A stretch of DNA of 35,036 nucleotides, from NCBI GenBank assembly GCA_934699305.1, contig CAKUWM010000005.1, positions 1 through 35,036 of the forward strand, given 5' to 3'. This document shows, piece after piece, positions 1 through 8,594 of this stretch. The notes under the pieces are model-generated. The model was not told where the DNA came from. It worked only from the letters and a program-made list of their open reading frames with translations, and made no database searches. Position numbers and translations under genes: made by a program. Origin of the DNA: an uncultured Saprospiraceae bacterium (GTDB lineage Bacteria > Bacteroidota > Bacteroidia > Chitinophagales > Saprospiraceae). Numbering within the stretch: position 1 is the stretch's first letter; each line of letters opens with the position of its first letter.

Positions 1-1
1 A

Positions 2-211
2 CACAAGCCACTTGTAATATTTGAACATGGCATGGGGGCATCCAATCATTATGGCACGACACCGGAGATGATCTATGCTTTCTTTGAAAGTTGCAACATG
101 AAGATTTCACTCTTAGAAAACTTTTTATACGGTAATGCCCCCTTATCACATAAGGACTTTGGACAGCAATATCATCAAAAAATCAATTATTATTTTGTGG
201 CACATCCATAG
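2..211 (+). CDS. C-terminal end of probable FkbM-family methyltransferase (5' truncated by window edge)
   Basis: An open frame enters from the left edge and stops with TAG at 209-211, leaving 69 residues. The visible peptide contains FEHGMGASNHYGTTPEMIY and ends NYYFVAHP. This resembles the C-terminal part of FkbM-type SAM-dependent methyltransferases, where an acidic-aromatic strand and an EhG motif are followed by a helix and a short tail. The SAM-binding core would lie outside the window, so the assignment rests on the tail only. The gene converges on the minus-strand GH3-type gene, with 71 bp between the two stops. Whether it belongs functionally with that cluster (for example as an O-methyltransferase) cannot be told from here. 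Confidence 0.55.
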   Translation, partial: HKPLVIFEHGMGASNHYGTTPEMIYAFFESCNMKISLLENFLYGNAPLSHKDFGQQYHQKINYYFVAHP

Positions 212-282
212 TATCTCAATACAATGTGTTGAAACTTTATTATAGTATCCATTATCATGTACATAAAGTAAGAATAGATTCG

Positions 283-1764
283 TTACCCTTGATGTAATAT
301 GTAGTCAATCACTTCTTTAAGCTTACCTTTCACATAAAAGGGCATCTTGCTTTGACCATTGAGCTTATTAGTGGCATGAAGAATCTTGTCATAGACCACC
401 CGTGGCAGGAATTCTATTTCAGGAATATCCAGTGAACCTTCATGGCGAAATGATTTATAAAACAGTAAATGGTTTTGCAGAAAGTGATCCAATTTACCAA
501 ATTGTCCTTTCTCAACCTCGTTACCAATGAAATAAAATCTATAGACATTTTTACCATTTTTCATTCCAGTAGTTAAAAAGTAATCGGAAACTCCATAGAT
601 ATTGTATTTATTAAAAAATGAGTTGATAGCCATCTTGAGTTGACTGGAGGGTAATAATTCTCCCGATGTATTGATTATTTCACTGATTCGGCCTTCTATT
701 TTAAACAATAACCGAGCAACATCCCAAAATTCCAATACATCGCCTTGTATGAATCTAACCAAACCGGATGTATTCGTGACGATTAATGCATAAGGTTTAT
801 TACATTGAAGGTGGGCGATATTAATTATCCCATCTGTGCTGATTAAATGTCCATTTACATCGAAATGATAGGAATCAAAGGGAATAAATTCATAATAAAC
901 CGATCCATTCGTTTTCAATTTCATAAAGCCGCAATTTAAGGCATTGGCGCTTCCGAAAAAACCTTCGGTGGCATAATAGGTTTCAAAGAAATCTACATGT
1001 CTCCCAAAACATTGATTAAGCTCATTCATATAAGGCACGATACTCATCCCACTGTGGCAATATAATTTAAAATTCGGCCAGACTTCATGGATGTTTTTTA
1101 TATTATAATGCGCTATAATCTTATTTAGGATAGGCAATACGAAGCTTGGAAAGCCTGTGACGGTACCCACATTGAGTGATTTGGCATGTCGAACGATATA
1201 GTCTGTTTTCTCTTCCCAAGAGGATAATTCATATACATACGCAGGAAGGGCATTAAATCGATTATACCATTTAGGACGATTGTTATATACAATACCACTC
1301 ATATATCCGGCTTTCAAGTTCCTTTGAAAGCCCATTCTGTGTATCATCTCTGTTGGTCTTTTAAAATCGGTTGATCCACCCACTGTTAAAACTTTATTTA
1401 AAAAATGAAAAGGCGAAATACCTTTTTGAATAAGCTCAAATGTTAGACCCCGGGTTTCCTTTAAGATGCGTTTTATAAAAGTAGTTGTATAGGGAATATA
1501 CTTTTCTTTCAGGGTCGATGTGCCACTGGTCAATGCAATAAATACGATTGCTTCGTCCCAGACAACTGATCTATTCGTTCTAACGGCTTTGCTAATCCAG
1601 TCATTATAGTATGAATCATACTCATAAACAGGTATATTTTCCTGAAATGATAAGAACCAATCAGGCTGGTCTATCCACTTATCTATACCAAAGGCTTCAC
1701 CGAAATCAGTCCGAGCCAAATGACTAATGATGTGATATAATAAACGTTCTTGTTCTTTAATCAT
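283..1764 (-). CDS. GH3-type acyl-adenylate-forming enzyme
   Basis: The protein is about 493 aa and resembles the GH3 superfamily, which activates carboxylic acids as acyl-AMP and, in plants, conjugates them to amino acids. Visible motifs are the P-loop ALTSGTSTLKEKYIPYT (about residues 77-93), the acidic motif YYATEG (about 263-268), and GLVRFIQGD followed by EGRISEIINTSGE in the last third, the region that normally closes the nucleotide site. The substrate is unknown. It is the last gene of the seven-gene minus-strand operon. The longest frame begins with GTG at 1788, overlapping the KAS III gene by 13 bp; the first ATG is at 1764, 11 bp after the KAS III stop. I prefer the ATG, but the GTG is possible. 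GH3 proteins also occur alone in Bacteroidota, so membership in the pathway is inferred from the tight spacing. Confidence 0.82.
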   Translation of the reverse strand: MIKEQERLLYHIISHLARTDFGEAFGIDKWIDQPDWFLSFQENIPVYEYDSYYNDWISKAVRTNRSVVWDEAIVFIALTSGTSTLKEKYIPYTTTFIKRILKETRGLTFELIQKGISPFHFLNKVLTVGGSTDFKRPTEMIHRMGFQRNLKAGYMSGIVYNNRPKWYNRFNALPAYVYELSSWEEKTDYIVRHAKSLNVGTVTGFPSFVLPILNKIIAHYNIKNIHEVWPNFKLYCHSGMSIVPYMNELNQCFGRHVDFFETYYATEGFFGSANALNCGFMKLKTNGSVYYEFIPFDSYHFDVNGHLISTDGIINIAHLQCNKPYALIVTNTSGLVRFIQGDVLEFWDVARLLFKIEGRISEIINTSGELLPSSQLKMAINSFFNKYNIYGVSDYFLTTGMKNGKNVYRFYFIGNEVEKGQFGKLDHFLQNHLLFYKSFRHEGSLDIPEIEFLPRVVYDKILHATNKLNGQSKMPFYVKGKLKEVIDYILHQG

Positions 1765-1775
1765 TTTATCAAGTA

Positions 1776-2774
1776 TTAAAACCTCCACAGTGAACCGCCT
1801 ATAGAAAACCCGGCTCCCGTGCCCACTATCATTATTAAGTCGCCTCTGTTGACCTTTTTAGTCAATAGAGTTTCATGTAGTGCGATGCCTGCACCACATG
1901 AAAGTGTATTGCCATAATTCTGAATATTGACCACCAATTGACTCTCAGTCATCCCCAGCAATCGCTCTGAGAGCAGCAATCCGGGCAAACTGGCCTGATG
2001 GGGAAAAATCCACTTGACATCGGATAAACTCATATCCGCATCTTTAAAAAAAACATCAAAAAAAGAAGGCAACGTCTCATAAGCAAGCTTTAATAAATGT
2101 TTGCCATCCATTCGAAAATATCGTCTTTCATCAATGGGGTATGCATGGAATGGAAAAGCGTTTCCTCCTAACTCTACGATGTTTGTTTTAGCGGCCTGAG
2201 GATAAGTCTTCATGTCTGCATGAAGCATACCTTGCCCGACCTCATCCGCACATCCCAAAATACAAGCAAAAGCACCGTCTCCCAATAGAGAGAAGGTCTC
2301 CCAATCTTCAGGATTGAGATGAATCGAAGATATTTCACTACACACAATGGCTATTTTTTTATAACGCACACCATCTAACATCTTGCTGCATACTTCCATT
2401 GCTACGATCCATCCTAAGCAGGTAGCATCAATATCAAACCCCGGTATCGGTTTCGATGATTCAAAGTGTGATTGGATTAAGCAGGCATTATGTGGGATAG
2501 GATAATCGTATGTTGCAGAGGCACAGACGACCAAATCCAGATCGTCATAACATAAACCTGCATTGGTCAAGGCATTTCGCAATGCCGTCACCCCCATTGA
2601 AGTGCATGTATCACCGGCGCTTGCCCAATAACGTTGCTTAACGCCTGAATGATTGTCTGTCCAGCCCAAAGCTTTGTTGTATTGAATCTCTAATTGGGCT
2701 GATGTAACAGGTTCTCCGGGCAAATATATACCTGTAGAAACTATTTTAGCTGGTATGATTGATGTGTTTTTCAT
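1776..2774 (-). CDS. 3-oxoacyl-ACP synthase III / OleA-like condensing enzyme
   Basis: This 332-aa protein has the thiolase-fold KAS III architecture. The expected catalytic triad is complete: Cys119 in IDATCLGW, His259 in IFPHQAS and Asn289 in NYGNTLSCGAG. A C-terminal glycine-rich GTGAGFSIGGSLW strand is also present. FabH starts fatty acid synthesis by joining acyl-CoA to malonyl-ACP; OleA relatives join two acyl chains and carry the same triad, so the motif does not separate the two. The neighbours (two acyl-adenylating enzymes, an SDR, hydrolase and hydroxylase) argue for a special pathway rather than housekeeping FabH. The ATG overlaps the stop of the upstream ligase gene as ATGA, indicating translational coupling. 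Confidence 0.9.
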   Translation of the reverse strand: MKNTSIIPAKIVSTGIYLPGEPVTSAQLEIQYNKALGWTDNHSGVKQRYWASAGDTCTSMGVTALRNALTNAGLCYDDLDLVVCASATYDYPIPHNACLIQSHFESSKPIPGFDIDATCLGWIVAMEVCSKMLDGVRYKKIAIVCSEISSIHLNPEDWETFSLLGDGAFACILGCADEVGQGMLHADMKTYPQAAKTNIVELGGNAFPFHAYPIDERRYFRMDGKHLLKLAYETLPSFFDVFFKDADMSLSDVKWIFPHQASLPGLLLSERLLGMTESQLVVNIQNYGNTLSCGAGIALHETLLTKKVNRGDLIMIVGTGAGFSIGGSLWRF

Positions 2775-4102
2775 AAAAATTTTATTTTATTTGGTAATGT
2801 AAATTGATTTCGAATAATACGTCTGAATTTTTTCATCGGGACAAACTGGATACCCGTTTTGAATTCAATTTGTGGCAAAATTAGTTGGTGTACTAAAGTA
2901 AATTTTAGCCATCCATCATAAATCTGTTTTTGTAAAGTTTCGACGTCAGCATCGATTATATTATCTAATGTAATGACTATCCTGTCAACTTCTTCCTGTG
3001 TCACCTGATAATTTATCAGTTGATTTTCCTTATCAACAATGAGAAAAATTTTTCTGATAAAGTCGCCAAATACAAATGCCGCTTCTCCATCCTTCTTAAT
3101 AAACAATAGAGTATCATCTTCACGGCCTTCTATAGTGGCTATAACTCTAAATGGGCTTCCACATTCACAGAGCGAATCATCCAGAGTGAGAATATCGTTT
3201 AGCACATACCTGACTATTGGTTGCGTATGGCGAAACATATCTGTAATCACAGGAAAAAATCGGATTTTATCCTCGCCAAGAAATTGTTGTTCTAAATAGA
3301 TTAAGTCTTCATTCAAATGCAGATTTCCTTCACGACATGAACAAGCAATAAAGCCTTCTGTACATTGGTACACTTGGTGTATTTTTTGGTTGAAGACCGA
3401 TTGCAATACTTTTTTTGCATCTTCTTCCAATACTTCCGCTACAGAGATGACTTTTGTCGGTCGGATAGATAGATTCCCTTTGCTTTGTTGTTTTGCTATC
3501 TCTAATAACACAGACGGTTGTCCTATGAGAATATCCGGTTTAAAATTATTTAAAGTTGCCATAAGCGTATCAAAAGGTAGGCTAAGGTCAAAAAAATTAA
3601 ATTTGAGAAGCCTTGATTTGGAAGCTTCATAAAGATTATTGTTTGCTCTGAGAAAAAAAGCCACTTTACGCCGTTTCCAACTCCAACCTATCACGCGGTG
3701 AATGATAGCAGCTACCCATTTTGCGCGCTCATTAGATGAAGTTAAAAACAACCCTCGATTCCCTGAAGTTCCGGACGACAGCCCAACGCTTATATCACTA
3801 ATCATCGGTGAAAAATCTCTGCTTTCTTCGGCTCTTAGGGCTACTTTCAAGACATCGTCATAATCCAATCCCATAGTGTTTATTGTATTGAAATTAGCCA
3901 GATGTTCAGCTTTATTCATCACCGGAAGCGACAGAATACTACCGAAATGCTTTAATAAAGAGGCATAGTAAGGAGATTGACTTAGAAGGAATTTTTCAAG
4001 GCTTCTTAATCGTCTTTGTACCGTTCTATCCAAATGTTGTCTGCTTCTGAATGGCTTTAGATATAGAGCTGCTAAATAATAAAGTATCAACAACCTTTCC
4101 AT
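2771..4102 (-). CDS. PaaK/coenzyme F390 synthetase-related adenylate-forming enzyme
   Basis: The 443-aa protein resembles the phenylacetate-CoA ligase / F390 synthetase / CapK group of adenylate-forming enzymes. Visible motifs are the phosphate-binding loop SSGTSGNRG (residues 109-117), the acid motif YQCTEG (245-250), the Cys pair CECG (312-315), and IEGREDD (324-330), which matches the GRxDD hinge region of PaaK. It probably activates a carboxylic acid as acyl-AMP, perhaps passing it to CoA, a carrier protein or an amine; the substrate is not predictable. It starts directly after the MBL-fold gene (stop at 4103-4105, ATG at 4102) and overlaps the KAS III start by 4 bp. It shares little with the GH3-type enzyme at the operon end beyond the general adenylation motifs, so the operon holds two distinct activating enzymes. 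Confidence 0.85.
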   Translation of the reverse strand: MERLLILYYLAALYLKPFRSRQHLDRTVQRRLRSLEKFLLSQSPYYASLLKHFGSILSLPVMNKAEHLANFNTINTMGLDYDDVLKVALRAEESRDFSPMISDISVGLSSGTSGNRGLFLTSSNERAKWVAAIIHRVIGWSWKRRKVAFFLRANNNLYEASKSRLLKFNFFDLSLPFDTLMATLNNFKPDILIGQPSVLLEIAKQQSKGNLSIRPTKVISVAEVLEEDAKKVLQSVFNQKIHQVYQCTEGFIACSCREGNLHLNEDLIYLEQQFLGEDKIRFFPVITDMFRHTQPIVRYVLNDILTLDDSLCECGSPFRVIATIEGREDDTLLFIKKDGEAAFVFGDFIRKIFLIVDKENQLINYQVTQEEVDRIVITLDNIIDADVETLQKQIYDGWLKFTLVHQLILPQIEFKTGIQFVPMKKFRRIIRNQFTLPNKIKFL

Positions 4103-4918
4103 TTAATTTAGATTATTAGGTACATATTGTTCAGTACAGTGCGATGGAACGAATATGACATCCGGGTTAAGTTTTTTGAATACATTCAGATTAGTCAGTG
4201 TGTTTTTATATGCTTTCCAGTCTGGAACAATCATGCTCACAAGACGGTTTGGATATGTTTGGTTTTCAATAGCAGAGGTAAACCAAGACGCATCAGCTAC
4301 CAGAAATAGAGAATGGCTCCTAAAATTAAATCGAATTCCTATCTGCCCAAGCGCATGGCCTGGCAAATTCAAAGCTTCAATACTCCCATCGAAAAGCGAC
4401 CATGAAAAGTCAAAATGAGGGTGTTTGTCCGCTTTATTAGTTTTTAGTATTTCTACTCTATTTTTGAAGTTTGAGGGTACTAATGTGGGTAAAAAACCAT
4501 GCCTTGTCTGCTTGAAAGGTGCAAAATAAAATAGCTTCATCACCTCCTCATGGCATATAATCCGAGCCTCAGTAAATGTCCTCAAATGACCTATGTGGTC
4601 GGCATGCAGATGGGAAAGAATCAGGTATTTGATGTCAGATATAGAGATTCCCAGACGATGGATTACTGCCAACAAATCTTCATTTTGGGAATATTGAATT
4701 GGGGTAATCCATCTATATAACCGATAAGGCCACCTCTTAGTCGCCAATTGAAAAAATGGCCCATAACCCGTATCAAAAAGGATGTATCCATATCGATCAT
4801 CCCTTAAAAGACCACAATAAGCAGGAAAAGTCAATCGGCGCAAATTGTAATTGCCTTTCGTCAACCATTCTCTACCAGTGGTAAAGCCTGTATTAATCCA
4901 ATAAAACTCAGTAATCAT
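4103..4918 (-). CDS. MBL-fold metallo-hydrolase
   Basis: A metallo-beta-lactamase-fold hydrolase with the full dinuclear metal site. In the 271-aa form these are HLHADH (His103, His105, Asp107, His108), His188 in NLPGHALGQIG, Asp209 in VADAS and His260 in VPSHC; the preceding FDTG is at about 48-51. The HxHxDH arrangement is that of lactonases, thioesterase-like hydrolases and glyoxalase II relatives, so a thioester or lactone substrate is plausible but unproven. The longest frame starts at 4939, overlapping the SDR gene by 25 bp. The ATG at 4918 forms an ATGA overlap with the SDR stop, the same coupling seen at another junction of this operon, so I prefer it. No signal peptide is seen; cytoplasmic location is likely. 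Confidence 0.85.
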   Translation of the reverse strand: MITEFYWINTGFTTGREWLTKGNYNLRRLTFPAYCGLLRDDRYGYILFDTGYGPFFQLATKRWPYRLYRWITPIQYSQNEDLLAVIHRLGISISDIKYLILSHLHADHIGHLRTFTEARIICHEEVMKLFYFAPFKQTRHGFLPTLVPSNFKNRVEILKTNKADKHPHFDFSWSLFDGSIEALNLPGHALGQIGIRFNFRSHSLFLVADASWFTSAIENQTYPNRLVSMIVPDWKAYKNTLTNLNVFKKLNPDVIFVPSHCTEQYVPNNLN

Positions 4919-5889
4919 AATTCTTTGGTTTTCCACCATTCAATAAATTCTTTCATCCCCTCCTCAACGGTTTGCACCGGCTCGTAATGCAATAATTTAC
5001 GCGCTTTAGAAATATCCATAGTCATGCTGAAATATAATATACCGACACTATATCTCAATAATGTAGGTTCTTTTCCTCTAAGAACTCCGATTTTTTCATT
5101 AATCCGTGCCACGAAGTCAGCCAAAAAATAAGGCACTTTTCTGTTTTTAAAAGGTAGATCAAGACCATGTAGCATATCTTTGACACAAGTCCATAAATTA
5201 ACAGGTCGGCCGGATGTGATATTGTAAGCTTGATTCCACGCTGTCTCAGGAGCTCTCATCGCATCAAGCACTGCCTTGACAACATTCGCTACGGGAGTGA
5301 GATCTACTATATTGTTACCAGACCCGATTATTTTCAATTTACCTTGATGGTAAGCATCCAAAACACGAGGCATAATAATGCTGTCACCTCTGCCTATGAG
5401 TGCTCGAGGGCGCAATGCTATCACAGGTACAGAAGACGCCAACATAGCACATTCAGCCATATATTTTGTGGTGGCGTAATGGTTGACCATTGGGTTTGGC
5501 AAAGGATCATCTTCGTTAATATTCCATTTGTCTCGAAATTCAAAATAAATACTTGGGGTTGAGATCAATATTATTTTCGTCAAGGAAGTCTTCTTTGCGA
5601 TAGACAGTATATTTTCTGAAGCTCTGACATTTGCTTCGTAAAAACTTTCATAAGAGCCCCATGGCGAAGACTTGGCCGCACAGTGAATGATATAATCGTA
5701 TGAATCGGATAGCTTTTCCTTACAATTCGGATCTGACAGATCCGCTGAGATAAAGTGGAAACCTTTTCCTGTATTAGTTGAATGTGTTTGTCTCGCCGTA
5801 GCCGTTATTTCATGGCATTCCTCCAGCATCGCTTCCAATATTCTGGAACCTAAAAAACCATTCGAACCGGTAATTAATATTTTACTCAT
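4915..5889 (-). CDS. NAD(P)-dependent extended SDR (epimerase / 3-beta-HSD-like reductase)
   Basis: The 324-aa protein belongs to the extended short-chain dehydrogenase/reductase family. It begins with a Rossmann motif TGSNGFLG (residues 7-14) and has the catalytic pair Tyr138-xxx-Lys142 in HYATTKYMAE, with Ser110/Thr111 in the ISTPSIY strand. The STPSIYF...NxYxxTK pattern recalls the 3-beta-hydroxysteroid dehydrogenase branch, which includes OleD, the reductase that reduces the beta-keto acid made by OleA. Reduction of a keto product of the neighbouring KAS III is therefore a reasonable inference, not a demonstrated role. The gene follows the acyltransferase gene by 4 bp and overlaps the MBL gene. 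Confidence 0.85.
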   Translation of the reverse strand: MSKILITGSNGFLGSRILEAMLEECHEITATARQTHSTNTGKGFHFISADLSDPNCKEKLSDSYDYIIHCAAKSSPWGSYESFYEANVRASENILSIAKKTSLTKIILISTPSIYFEFRDKWNINEDDPLPNPMVNHYATTKYMAECAMLASSVPVIALRPRALIGRGDSIIMPRVLDAYHQGKLKIIGSGNNIVDLTPVANVVKAVLDAMRAPETAWNQAYNITSGRPVNLWTCVKDMLHGLDLPFKNRKVPYFLADFVARINEKIGVLRGKEPTLLRYSVGILYFSMTMDISKARKLLHYEPVQTVEEGMKEFIEWWKTKEL

Positions 5890-5893
5890 AAGC

Positions 5894-7003
5894 TTATTTA
5901 CCTAATAACCTCTTACCTAATTTCCAGTATGTTTGACTAGCTAAAATTATGGACAAAGGCAATATGACTATAAATTTAATAATTAATGGCCACTCAAGAG
6001 GAAACAACAATAAATGCATAATCATGACTATAGGCGTATGAGCCAAATAAATCCAATATGCTGACTGTACTTGTCTTTTAAACCAAGGCGTTTCAGCCAC
6101 ACTTCGCCATTTCAATGACAGACTATACACCATGACTATTCCTGAAATTGTTTGTGCAACGGAAAGCCCGATAACCGTATATCTTATATACCCTTGATAG
6201 GTAGAATGGGGATGAAGGAAAAAGGGCTGTAAAGATGCGTTCAGCAAACTAATAGTCAAGAATGTCACAAATGCCCATAGCCATTTTCCGGATAGCCATT
6301 TGTATGTATTTAAATGACTACTAAAATAGACTCCGAAAAGAAACCAAATCAGATAATATAGAAATGACGGCCATTCTATTTTTGATGTAAGCGGATTGAT
6401 GATATACCAAACCGGACTGAAATAATAACATAGACAAAGTATAGGAAGCACCATAATCCACCCTGTTATGCTTATTTCTTTTAGCTTTTTTATGAGCACA
6501 GGTACATTGTAATATGTTCCCAGTACGATTATATAATAAAATAATAAGTAATAGAGAAACCACAGATGACCTAACAATACTAATCTGCTATTCCAGTTAG
6601 CCCATGCCTCGAGAAACCAATTTCTATACTGCCAATAAAATGAATCAGCCATTAAATCTGACCCAATGCCAAATAAGAAAATGATGAATGGCACTACCAC
6701 CAATATGCCTATCATAAAGGGTAGAACTATTTTTCTTAAACGATTTTTTATATAATCTTTCTGTCCTTTACGACTGAGCTCAATTACACATATAATGCCA
6801 GCAATGATAAAAAAAGCTTCCATAATAAAACTGTGAATGGTCACCACGATTAAATCAGGCAATAAATTAGTTCCATTATTATAATTAATCGGCCACATCC
6901 CTGATTTATAAACCATAAAGGGTACAAGCGTATGCAGAACACATCGCAACCAAGAGGCCAATACCCGGATTACATCCAGTTCTTCATACCTGATAGAGCC
7001 CAT
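5894..7003 (-). CDS. Acyltransferase-3 family integral membrane protein
   Basis: The 369-aa protein is strongly hydrophobic, with about ten predicted membrane segments. It opens with the family signature YEELDVIRVLAS and an early membrane His (His24 in CVLHTLVPF), the conserved features of acyltransferase-3 (OpgC/OafA-like) enzymes that move acyl groups from CoA or a carrier onto sugars, lipids or peptides. A late IYLAHTPIVM segment fits the final helices. Within this operon it could acylate, or accept, the product of the condensing enzyme. Its start lies 34 bp inside the end of the hydroxylase gene; a later start would remove the signature, so the overlap appears genuine. Confidence 0.82.
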   Translation of the reverse strand: MGSIRYEELDVIRVLASWLRCVLHTLVPFMVYKSGMWPINYNNGTNLLPDLIVVTIHSFIMEAFFIIAGIICVIELSRKGQKDYIKNRLRKIVLPFMIGILVVVPFIIFLFGIGSDLMADSFYWQYRNWFLEAWANWNSRLVLLGHLWFLYYLLFYYIIVLGTYYNVPVLIKKLKEISITGWIMVLPILCLCYYFSPVWYIINPLTSKIEWPSFLYYLIWFLFGVYFSSHLNTYKWLSGKWLWAFVTFLTISLLNASLQPFFLHPHSTYQGYIRYTVIGLSVAQTISGIVMVYSLSLKWRSVAETPWFKRQVQSAYWIYLAHTPIVMIMHLLLFPLEWPLIIKFIVILPLSIILASQTYWKLGKRLLGK

Positions 7004-8073
7004 TTGTAATTATATTTAATCAAAAGTGAAATACAAAAAATAATATAAGCGCACACTAATACAAAGAGAGTGAGATCTATCGGATTACACTTACCTAAAA
7101 TTCCAAATAAGCAGATACTTACGATAAGATTTAGGTTAAAGATAATTAATCGTACTTGAGTCATTCTACTTAGAAGAACAGTGCCAATGGCTATGGTAAA
7201 AAACAGATGCGCCAAATAAACCCCATCCAGTGTTTTCTCATAATAAATAAAAAAGAGTAACTGAAAGAACAACAACATTGATCCTACGAATATAACCCAA
7301 CCCGGCAAGCTTACCAATCCATCCTGATCGTTGGGTGTGGGTTTGAGTGCAGTCTCATGATTCAGTGCGATGACATCAGTATGGTCACTGTATCCTTGTA
7401 CTCCATACTCTTCGGGTAAACCTCTGTCCTCAGTCTGAAAAGTACCGAATAGCTTATCCCACCATACAAAGGTGCCACCAAAATTTTTATTATGGTATAT
7501 CTTAGCACGTCCATGGTGAACCCTGTGGTGGGATGGCGTAATCATAATATATTCTAAAAAGCCACTTTGCCTGACGATGCTATTATGGTTATAAAATTGA
7601 ATGAAATAATGTATGGCACCAATAATAATGAAACTTTCAGGATTGTAACCTAACAGAGCCATAGGCATGAAAAAAGGGATGGAAGTCAGTGATGAATACC
7701 AGGAATTTCTGACACCTAATGAGAAGTTGAAATGCTCGCCCTGGTGATGGACCTGATGGACCAACCAAAATATTTTATATTTATGGTGTAATCGATGATG
7801 CCAATAAAAGCAAAAATCCCATACGATAAAACCGGATAGCCATATTAGCCAGTTGGGTAAGTACGCCACTAAATCAAAGCTCACTTGTCGATAGATGAAT
7901 ACAAAGACGATTACCTCAAAGCCCCTGAAAATCCAAAGAATAATATGACCAGAATTAAGATTAGTGGCTATCTCACGCCATGGTATTTCTTTTTTTTCTA
8001 ATTTTAAGAAGGCTAATTCTACTAATATCAGCAGTAACAATAGGCTAGTGCCTATGAAATAAAAAGTTTTCAT
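6970..8073 (-). CDS. Fatty acid hydroxylase / sterol desaturase family membrane di-iron enzyme
   Basis: This 367-aa membrane protein carries the histidine clusters of the fatty acid hydroxylase superfamily: HHRLHH at about residues 92-97, HQVHH at 106-110 followed by GEHFN, and HHRVHH at 182-187, with extra His163 and His194. These normally hold a non-haem di-iron centre that hydroxylates or desaturates lipid chains with O2. Hydrophobic segments surround the clusters and continue through the last 120 residues. It is the first gene of the seven-gene minus-strand operon. A TAnnTTTG-type element lies 25-32 bp upstream. Bacterial relatives act on fatty acids, carotenoids, sphingolipid-like or alkylglycerol lipids; the substrate here is unknown. 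Confidence 0.87.
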   Translation of the reverse strand: MKTFYFIGTSLLLLLILVELAFLKLEKKEIPWREIATNLNSGHIILWIFRGFEVIVFVFIYRQVSFDLVAYLPNWLIWLSGFIVWDFCFYWHHRLHHKYKIFWLVHQVHHQGEHFNFSLGVRNSWYSSLTSIPFFMPMALLGYNPESFIIIGAIHYFIQFYNHNSIVRQSGFLEYIMITPSHHRVHHGRAKIYHNKNFGGTFVWWDKLFGTFQTEDRGLPEEYGVQGYSDHTDVIALNHETALKPTPNDQDGLVSLPGWVIFVGSMLLFFQLLFFIYYEKTLDGVYLAHLFFTIAIGTVLLSRMTQVRLIIFNLNLIVSICLFGILGKCNPIDLTLFVLVCAYIIFCISLLIKYNYKWALSGMKNWM

Positions 8074-8097
8074 GATAATTGAAGTTTATAATATCTT

Positions 8098-8105
8098 CAA
8101 AGATA
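8098..8105 (-). promoter_or_regulatory. Candidate -7 element for the lipid-metabolite operon
   Basis: On the minus strand the sequence reads TATCTTTG, an exact match to the Bacteroidota -7 consensus TAnnTTTG. It ends 25 bp before the hydroxylase ATG. No clear TTG/TTTG -33 box is present at the right distance, so the call is tentative. Confidence 0.35.
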
Positions 8106-8506
8106 CTCTCTATTAATCCACTAATAAAACACTTAATAAAATTTAACAAAATTTTAAAAAAAGAAGTCCGGCATAGAAGTTTTGAAACACTGTGTTAGAT
8201 AAATGTAATACTAATTATGGTATGACTGTATCATATTATTTTAGTCGAAAATATTATAGCCGTATAAAACCCCATCTTAACTCAAAATGATTTTTTTGAA
8301 AAACATTGCTAACTGGATTTTATATGTCTGCATGTTTCTTTTACAAAAGTGATAATTAAAGCACTGTTGGTTATATACATTCATTCATATCAAAGAGTTT
8401 ATGCAAACTTAAAAAATTGAAAGTTTTTTAATGGATGCCCTATTATTATTGCTTTTCATGCATTTATTGTTGACTCTAAGGTGTCTTGTCATGTGCTTTT
8501 AGGAAA

Positions 8507-8539
8507 TTTAATTATTTATTGGCAAATGAAGTACTTTTG
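8507..8539 (+). promoter_or_regulatory. Candidate promoter of the P1B ATPase gene
   Basis: TACTTTTG at 8532-8539 matches the Bacteroidota TAnnTTTG -7 element exactly. A degenerate TTTA at 8507-8510 is at a suitable distance for a weak -33 element. Transcription from here would give a leader of roughly 50 nt before the ATG at 8595. Confidence 0.35.
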
Positions 8540-8594
8540 TAATTGAAAATTCGGGCACATTGCTCTAATGGTTTGAACACAACATTTGGTTAAC

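Larger units (their letters stand above)
8074..8594. other. Divergent intergenic region, about 520 bp
   Basis: An AT-rich stretch separates the minus-strand lipid operon from the plus-strand P-type ATPase. It holds the two candidate promoters listed separately. Only very short frames are open, including two hydrophobic ones of about 20 codons near 8287 and 8430, with no support as genes. No tRNA-like or strong hairpin structure was seen. Confidence 0.6.

Noticed and set aside
8287..8502. Two hydrophobic frames of about 20 codons upstream of the ATPase gene
   Set aside because: Hydrophobic short frames arise easily in T-rich sequence; no ribosome-binding site or conservation evidence.
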